NCBI RefSeq assembly: GCF_019139535.1
Contig: NZ_CP077073.1
Span: 1,001,001-1,065,000 of the forward strand
Source of the DNA: Pseudomonas muyukensis
GTDB lineage: Bacteria; Pseudomonadota; Gammaproteobacteria; Pseudomonadales; Pseudomonadaceae
Direction: 5' to 3'
Length of the DNA stretch: 64,000 nucleotides
The translations under genes were made by a program, and so were the position numbers. Position 1 is the first letter of the stretch. Every line of letters begins with the position of its first letter. The notes under the pieces were generated by a model. It was given only the letters and a program-made list of their open reading frames with translations. It did not search any database and had not been told where the DNA came from. Positions 57,262-64,000 of the stretch are shown piece after piece.

Positions 57262-57333
57262 CCCATCGCGACGCAAGGCTGCTCCTACAAGAGATCGCGG
57301 TCCCCCGTAGGGGCGGCCTTGCGTCGCGATGGG
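57262..57333. repeat. REP pair, type A
   Basis: Arms 57262-57288 and 57307-57333 (about 27 bases, few mismatches) with the CCATCGCGACGCAAGG core, between two convergent genes. Confidence 0.85.
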
Positions 57334-57370
57334 CTGCACAGCAGCCCCAGGATCTCAAGCAAAAACAACT

Positions 57371-57775
57371 TCAGCGCCCGACCACCTTGGGCTTGTACGC
57401 GCAATACCCCGGCCGCGGCCCGACCTTGGGGTGGTTGCGGCAGGTGTCCGGACGCTTGTCGTAGATGGTGCACAGCCGGCTCTTGCGATCCAGGTACATG
57501 CAGTCGTCGTTGCTCATCCGGGTCAGGGTGAAGATCCCCGACTTCTGGTTGAAGCGCTCGATGATGCCTTCCTTCTGCAGGCGCTTGGCCACGTTCTTTG
57601 GCGGCTCGTCTTTCTCGAACTCGTCCACCACGCCGATACGGATCAGATCCTTGATCTTCACCTCCACCGGCAAGGTGCAGCAGGTCGAGTGGCAGCCGCC
57701 GCACATGTGGCTGGCATAGCGCTGCCAGGTCTCCAGGCGGTCGACTTCGGCGGCGGCGATCAGGGTCGTTTTCAT
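57371..57775 (-). CDS. YkgJ-family cysteine cluster protein
   Basis: 134 aa with eight or nine Cys: CGGCHSTCC near residue 25, then a C-x-Y-L-x(5)-C-x-I-Y-x(3)-P-x-x-C motif (DDCMYLDRKSRLCTIYDKRPDTCRNHP) and a C-terminal GYCAY. This is the zinc- or iron-binding cysteine cluster family (UPF0153) of unknown role. ATG at 57775; ribosome-binding site weak. Confidence 0.85.
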   Translation of the reverse strand: MKTTLIAAAEVDRLETWQRYASHMCGGCHSTCCTLPVEVKIKDLIRIGVVDEFEKDEPPKNVAKRLQKEGIIERFNQKSGIFTLTRMSNDDCMYLDRKSRLCTIYDKRPDTCRNHPKVGPRPGYCAYKPKVVGR

Positions 57776-57959
57776 CGTTATGGGGGGTATCACGGTCTTG
57801 GGGCGCGCGATGATACCGGAGTTGTTCAATTTGTGAACAACCTTTTGCCCGATTCCCTGCGCCAAGGTGAAAACCGCGAACCCTCACTGTCGCTGTGTGT
57901 CAGAGCGTCTAGGCTGAACAATCTCCCTGCGCTTTCGCCTACTTGCCCGAGGATGTCCC

Positions 57960-60425
<2,466 letters not shown>

Positions 60426-60446
60426 TGTAGACGCTTGCGCAATCGT

Positions 60447-60562
60447 TGCAGGAGCGGCCTTGTGTCGCGAAAGGGCCGCAGAGCGGCCCCATCAATATGT
60501 GCTTGATGCGCAAATCATGGGGGCGCTTCGCACCCCTTTCGCGACTCAAGGCTGCTCCTGCA
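60447..60562. repeat. REP pair, type A, widely spaced
   Basis: Arms 60447-60475 and 60535-60562 (TGCAGGAGCGGCCTTGTGTC and its imperfect inverse) with two GC-rich small hairpins between (GGGCCGCAGAGCGGCCC; GGGGGCGCTTCGCACCCC). Between glgP and fbp. Confidence 0.85.
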
Positions 60563-60706
60563 AAGTCCGCGAAGCGTATGGGAGAACCGACCATCGGCCG
60601 GGCGCTGGCTGAACTCAAGCCCGCAAGTCGAGTCTCTTTGCTCGCTAGCCCGCAACTCTCCCTGTAAACTGCGGGGGTTTTTTCCCTATCCCTTTCGGAG
60701 CCACAC

Positions 60707-61717
60707 ATGTCCCGCGTTACCCTGAGTCGCTATCTGATTGAGCAGACCCGCAGCAACAATACTCCTGCCGATCTGCGCTTCCTGATCGAGGTGGTGGCGC
60801 GCGCGTGCAAGGAAATCAGCCACCACGTGTCCAAGGGCGCCCTCGGCGGCGTGCTGGGCAGCATGGGCACCGAGAACGTCCAGGGCGAAGTGCAGAAGAA
60901 GCTCGACGTGATCTCCAACGACATCCTGCTCGAGGCCAACGAGTGGGGCGGCCACCTGGCCGGCATGGCGTCCGAGGAAATGGACAACGCCTACCAGATC
61001 CCGGGCAAGTACCCCAAGGGTGCCTACCTGCTGGTCTTCGACCCGCTGGACGGCTCGTCGAACATCGACGTCAACGTCTCGGTCGGCACCATCTTCTCGG
61101 TCCTGCGTTGCCCTAACGAGTACCTGAGCCAGAACGAAACCCTGAACGAAAAAGCCTTCCTGCAGCCTGGTACCGAGCAGGTCGCCGCCGGTTACGCCAT
61201 CTATGGCCCGCAGACCATGCTGATCCTGACCCTGGGCAACGGCGTCAAGGGCTTCACCCTGGACCGCGAGCTGGGCAGCTTCGTCCTGACCCACGAAAAC
61301 ATCCAGGTACCGACCACCACCGCCGAGTTCGCCATCAACATGTCCAACCAGCGCCACTGGGAAGCCCCGGTACAGCGCTACGTGGGCGAGCTGCTGGCCG
61401 GTGAGACCGGGCCGCTGAAGAAGAACTACAACATGCGCTGGATCGCCTCGATGGTGGCCGACGTGCACCGCATCCTCACCCGTGGCGGCCTGTTCATGTA
61501 CCCACGCGATGCTCGCGAGCCGAGCAAGCCGGGCAAGCTGCGCCTGATGTACGAAGCCAACCCGATGTCGTTCATCATCGAGCAGGCCGGCGGCGCTTCC
61601 ACCAACGGTTACGAGCGTATCCTCGATATCAAGCCGGAGAGCCTGCACCAGCGCGTGTCGGTGATCCTCGGCTCGAAGGAAGAGGTCGAGCGCGTCACCG
61701 CCTACCACAAGGAGTAA
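60707..61717 (+). CDS. fbp: Fructose-1,6-bisphosphatase class 1
   Basis: 336 aa gluconeogenic phosphatase. [24 protein letters not shown] is the metal and substrate motif; [17 protein letters not shown] is the C-terminal signature. GGAG site before the ATG. The DUF924 gene follows three bases after the stop, so they share a transcript. Confidence 0.97.
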   Translation: MSRVTLSRYLIEQTRSNNTPADLRFLIEVVARACKEISHHVSKGALGGVLGSMGTENVQGEVQKKLDVISNDILLEANEWGGHLAGMASEEMDNAYQIPGKYPKGAYLLVFDPLDGSSNIDVNVSVGTIFSVLRCPNEYLSQNETLNEKAFLQPGTEQVAAGYAIYGPQTMLILTLGNGVKGFTLDRELGSFVLTHENIQVPTTTAEFAINMSNQRHWEAPVQRYVGELLAGETGPLKKNYNMRWIASMVADVHRILTRGGLFMYPRDAREPSKPGKLRLMYEANPMSFIIEQAGGASTNGYERILDIKPESLHQRVSVILGSKEEVERVTAYHKE

Positions 61718-61720
61718 GTC

Positions 61721-62317
61721 ATGCTCGCACCTTGGCAGCCGTTGCTGGAGTGGTGGTTCGGTTGGGGCACAAGTGCCCAGGCCGTGGCTGACGAGAAGAA
61801 CACGTTGTGGTTCGGCAAACATCACGACGCCGATGCCCAGGCGCTGTTCGGCGACCTGGTCGAGCAAGCCCTGGCGGGCGGGCTCGACGAGTGGCAGCAG
61901 AGCCCCCAGGGCTGGCTCGGCTTGCTTATCCTGCTGGACCAACTGCCGCGCATGATCCATCGCGACACGCCGCGCGCCTTCGAGGGCGACCGACGTGCCC
62001 AGGTGGTGGCCATGCAGGGGTTGCAGAAGGGCTGGGATTACCAGCTGCTGCCGATCCAGCGGGTATTCGTGCTGCTGGTGCTGGAGCATGCCGAGGTGCT
62101 GGACTGGCAAAACCTGTGCGTCGAGCGTTACCAGACCTTGCTGGACGAACAGCCCGAGGCCAATCGCCGGTTGTTCGAAGGGTTCCTCGACTACGCCGAG
62201 CAGCATCAGCGGGTGATTGCCCGCTTCGGTCGCTTCCCGCACCGCAACCTGGTGTTGAACCGCCCGAGCACCAGCGAAGAGATGGACTTCCTGCTGGAGC
62301 CCGGTTCGCGGTTCTGA
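61721..62317 (+). CDS. DUF924 family protein
   Basis: 198 aa, all-helical, TPR-like. Family features are LEWWFG near the start, WLGLLILLDQLPRMIHRDTPRAFEGD, and RFGRFPHRN near the end. Biochemical role unknown. Translationally coupled to fbp by a three-base gap. Confidence 0.85.
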   Translation: MLAPWQPLLEWWFGWGTSAQAVADEKNTLWFGKHHDADAQALFGDLVEQALAGGLDEWQQSPQGWLGLLILLDQLPRMIHRDTPRAFEGDRRAQVVAMQGLQKGWDYQLLPIQRVFVLLVLEHAEVLDWQNLCVERYQTLLDEQPEANRRLFEGFLDYAEQHQRVIARFGRFPHRNLVLNRPSTSEEMDFLLEPGSRF

Positions 62318-62516
62318 TGCACGACCCGCCGTGCCGGAGCATGCGCTCCTGCACGGCCTGCCTGGCGCGCCAGCGCCGCACGTTCCTGGTTGGCGGGCCA
62401 CCCGACCAATGGCGTACAGGGAAAGCACCTGCGCCAGGGAACCGAAACGGCTTTTTTCCTTCTAAGCTCCTGGCAGGCCATCGCGCCTGTGTATCCCTCT
62501 CCAGGAGTGTCCCTTC

Positions 62517-62771
62517 ATGTCGTTGCGTTCTCTCGCCCTGTTGTCCTTGTGCGTCGTCCTGACCGCTTGCAGCAAGATCAATCAGGAAAACTATTCCAAG
62601 CTCAAGGCCGGCATGAACAAGGCCGAGGTCGAGCAACTGCTCGGCATGCCGAAGGAGTGCTCCGGCGCTCTGGGCATGAGCAGCTGCACCTGGGGTGACG
62701 AGAAGAGCTTCATCAGCGTGCAATATGCCGCGGACAAGGTCCTGATGTATTCCGGGCAGGGTCTCAAATGA
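62517..62771 (+). CDS. Small lipoprotein, SmpA/BLIP-like fold (DUF3862 type)
   Basis: 84 aa. Lipobox LTAC (Cys18), then a short alpha/beta domain with KLKAGMNKAEVEQLLGMPKECSGALGMSSCTWG, the hallmark of the BamE/BLIP fold, with two further Cys that could form a disulfide. AGGAG site before the ATG. Its stop overlaps the start of the lipocalin gene in ATGA. Function unknown. Confidence 0.85.
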   Translation: MSLRSLALLSLCVVLTACSKINQENYSKLKAGMNKAEVEQLLGMPKECSGALGMSSCTWGDEKSFISVQYAADKVLMYSGQGLK

Positions 62772-63340
62772 GGCGTCTGCACCTGCTGCTGGGCGTGTGC
62801 CTGGTGATGCTGCTGGGTGGCTGCGCCACCTCGGCCACCGACCCGCTGGCGCCGAAGACCGCAGGTGCGGTCGACCTCAAGCGTTACCAAGGCAAGTGGT
62901 TCGAACTGGCGCGCCTGCCGATGAAGTACCAGGACGGTTGCGCCCAGTCCGAGGCCCACTACAACCTCAAGCCCGACGGCACGGTTGGTGTGCTCAACCG
63001 CTGCCGCACCCTGGGTGACGAATGGTTGCGCGCCGAAGGCCATGCCTGGGCGCAGGATGCCGGGCATACCGACAGGCTGTGGGTGGAATTCGATAACTGG
63101 TTCACCCGCCTGGTGCCGGGTGTGGCCAAGGGCGACTACTGGATCCTGTTCGTCGACGAGCGCTACCGCACGGCGATTGTCGGCAGCCCTGATCGCAAGT
63201 ACCTGTGGATCCTGTCGCGCACACCGTCGCTGCCGGCCTGGGAGCGCGAGAACCTGCTGGCCAAGGCGCGGCAGCAGGGCTTTGATACCAGCCGGCTGAT
63301 CTGGCGCACGCCTGACAGAGATATCGTCGCCCGGCATTGA
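62768..63340 (+). CDS. blc: Outer-membrane lipoprotein lipocalin (Blc-like)
   Basis: 190 aa. Lipobox LLGGC (Cys19), then a lipocalin barrel with the signature YQGKWFELARLPMKYQ and VEFDNWFTRLVPGVAKGDYWILFVD. Blc binds fatty acids or lysophospholipids at the outer membrane under starvation or stress. Coupled to the small lipoprotein before it. Confidence 0.92.
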   Translation: MRRLHLLLGVCLVMLLGGCATSATDPLAPKTAGAVDLKRYQGKWFELARLPMKYQDGCAQSEAHYNLKPDGTVGVLNRCRTLGDEWLRAEGHAWAQDAGHTDRLWVEFDNWFTRLVPGVAKGDYWILFVDERYRTAIVGSPDRKYLWILSRTPSLPAWERENLLAKARQQGFDTSRLIWRTPDRDIVARH

Positions 63341-63359
63341 GCGGTAGGCTGACGCGATC

Positions 63360-63482
63360 CCCTGTAGGAGCGGCCTTGCGTCGCGAAAGGGGTGCGAAGC
63401 GCCCCCAGGATTTCAGCATTAATGCACATATCGCCGGGGCCGCTATGCGGCCCTTTCGCGACGCAAGGCCGCTCCTGCAGGG
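63360..63482. repeat. REP pair, type A, widely spaced
   Basis: 31-base arms (63360-63390 and 63452-63482; core AGGAGCGGCCTTGCGTCGCG) nearly perfect, with a GGGCCGC-type hairpin inside. Between the convergent blc and hutF genes. Confidence 0.85.
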
Positions 63483-63489
63483 ACCACGT

Positions 63490-64000
63490 TCAGGCTAGAA
63501 GCTGGCGCAGGACCGCCACAAACGCCACCGCACTTTCCTCTTCCTGAGCATGCCGCCCCTGGCGCACGACCCAGCGGCCGTTGACCATCACATCACGCAC
63601 CTGGCGATCGCCACCGGCGAACAGCCAGCGGTTCAGGATGGCATCGCCGTCGGCCACGGCCAGGTACGGATCCTGCCCATCGAGCACCAGCCAGTCCGCG
63701 CGCCTGCCCACGGCGAGCTCGCCGATCGGCTGTCCCAGCGCCTGGGCGCCACCGCGCAGGGCCGCGTCATACAAGGTACGCCCGACCATCGGCTGATCGG
63801 CCCGGTACAGGCGGTTGCGCCGTTGGTCGCGCAGACGCTGGCCGTACTCCAGCCAGCGCAGTTCCTCGACCACGCTGAGCGACACATGGCTGTCCGAGCC
63901 AATCCCCATGCGCCCGCCCTGGGCCAGGTAGTCCACCGCCGGGAAGATACCGTCGCCCAGGTTGGCCTCGGTGGTCAGGCACAGGCCGGCCACTGCGCCG
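63490..64000 (-). CDS. hutF: Formimidoylglutamate deiminase, C-terminal part (5' end outside window)
   Basis: About 170 C-terminal residues of an amidohydrolase. AGLCLTTEANLGDGIFPAVDYL and GIGSDSHVSLSVVEELRWLEYGQRL carry the metal-binding Asp and match HutF, which deaminates N-formimino-L-glutamate in the five-step histidine degradation pathway of Pseudomonas. The C-terminal composite domain (GRRADWLVLDGQDPYLAV ... VMVNGRWVVRQGRH) is complete. The gene continues past the right edge. Confidence 0.9.
   Translation of the reverse strand, partial: GAVAGLCLTTEANLGDGIFPAVDYLAQGGRMGIGSDSHVSLSVVEELRWLEYGQRLRDQRRNRLYRADQPMVGRTLYDAALRGGAQALGQPIGELAVGRRADWLVLDGQDPYLAVADGDAILNRWLFAGGDRQVRDVMVNGRWVVRQGRHAQEEESAVAFVAVLRQLLA

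Noticed and set aside
60638..60670. TTGCTC/TAAACT as an fbp promoter
   Set aside because: Spacing of 21 bases is too long for sigma-70.
62318..62516. A short frame starting MHDPPCRSMRS after the DUF924 gene
   Set aside because: No ribosome-binding site, Cys/Arg/Pro-rich composition, and it runs past the start of the small lipoprotein gene in another frame.

Overview
The window is a high-GC chromosomal segment from a Pseudomonas, most likely the P. putida group. The gene order ponA / pilMN(OP)Q / aroK-aroB-(AAA-SPOR) / gltBD / hemE ... betIBA-betT ... gpmI-secB ... ntrBC / glnA / thiI / typA / glgP / fbp / hutF, together with the protein sequences, matches what I recall of that group. The species is not resolved. 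Nearly all of it is core genome: no rRNA, tRNA, CRISPR array, phage or insertion sequence is visible.

Region by region. 1-8.9 kb: penicillin-binding protein 1A (cut by the left edge, reading leftwards), diverging from a shortened type IV pilus/secretin operon (pilM, pilN, a fused pilO-pilP, pilQ) that runs into aroK, aroB and a DamX-like AAA+SPOR membrane protein. 9-18.6 kb: both glutamate synthase subunits, an amidase sitting between gltD and hemE, hemE, and a small periplasmic OB-fold protein. 18.7-29 kb: an MFS exporter with a divergent LysR regulator, an orphan ParA ATPase, a TrxC-type thioredoxin, SelO, an MscK-type mechanosensitive channel and the NhaP2 antiporter. 29-35.8 kb: the choline to glycine betaine module (betI-betB-betA, divergent betT) with a clear palindromic operator. 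35.9-40.5 kb: one very large (about 1,543 aa) toxin-like protein, the most accessory-looking gene here. 40.5-48.1 kb: envelope genes (polysaccharide deacetylase, CtpA, EnvC), gpmI, and a rhodanese-glutaredoxin-SecB run, then trmL and a small membrane protein. 48.4-53.5 kb: nitrogen control (ntrB-ntrC, glnA with a sigma-54 promoter and an NtrC site), with a lipoprotein chorismate mutase in between. 53.7-64 kb: thiI, typA, a YkgJ-type cysteine-cluster protein, glgP, fbp, a DUF924 protein, two lipoproteins, and the C-terminal part of hutF at the right edge.

Themes that link the genes: nitrogen assimilation (gltBD, glnA, ntrBC, hutF), osmoprotection (bet genes, MscK, NhaP2), and cell wall/division (ponA, the SPOR protein, EnvC, CtpA). 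Many intergenic gaps carry REP-type inverted repeats of two recurrent sequence classes, usually as facing pairs.

The observations most worth a second look are the solitary giant toxin-like gene, the pilO-pilP fusion in an operon that by size and synteny resembles E. coli hofMNOPQ (DNA uptake/use) more than a full pilus alignment complex, a terminator-like hairpin inside betIBA, and a cluster of related AT-rich motifs upstream of gltB. All coordinates were read by eye; family names come from recognised motifs and memory of these families, not from searches.
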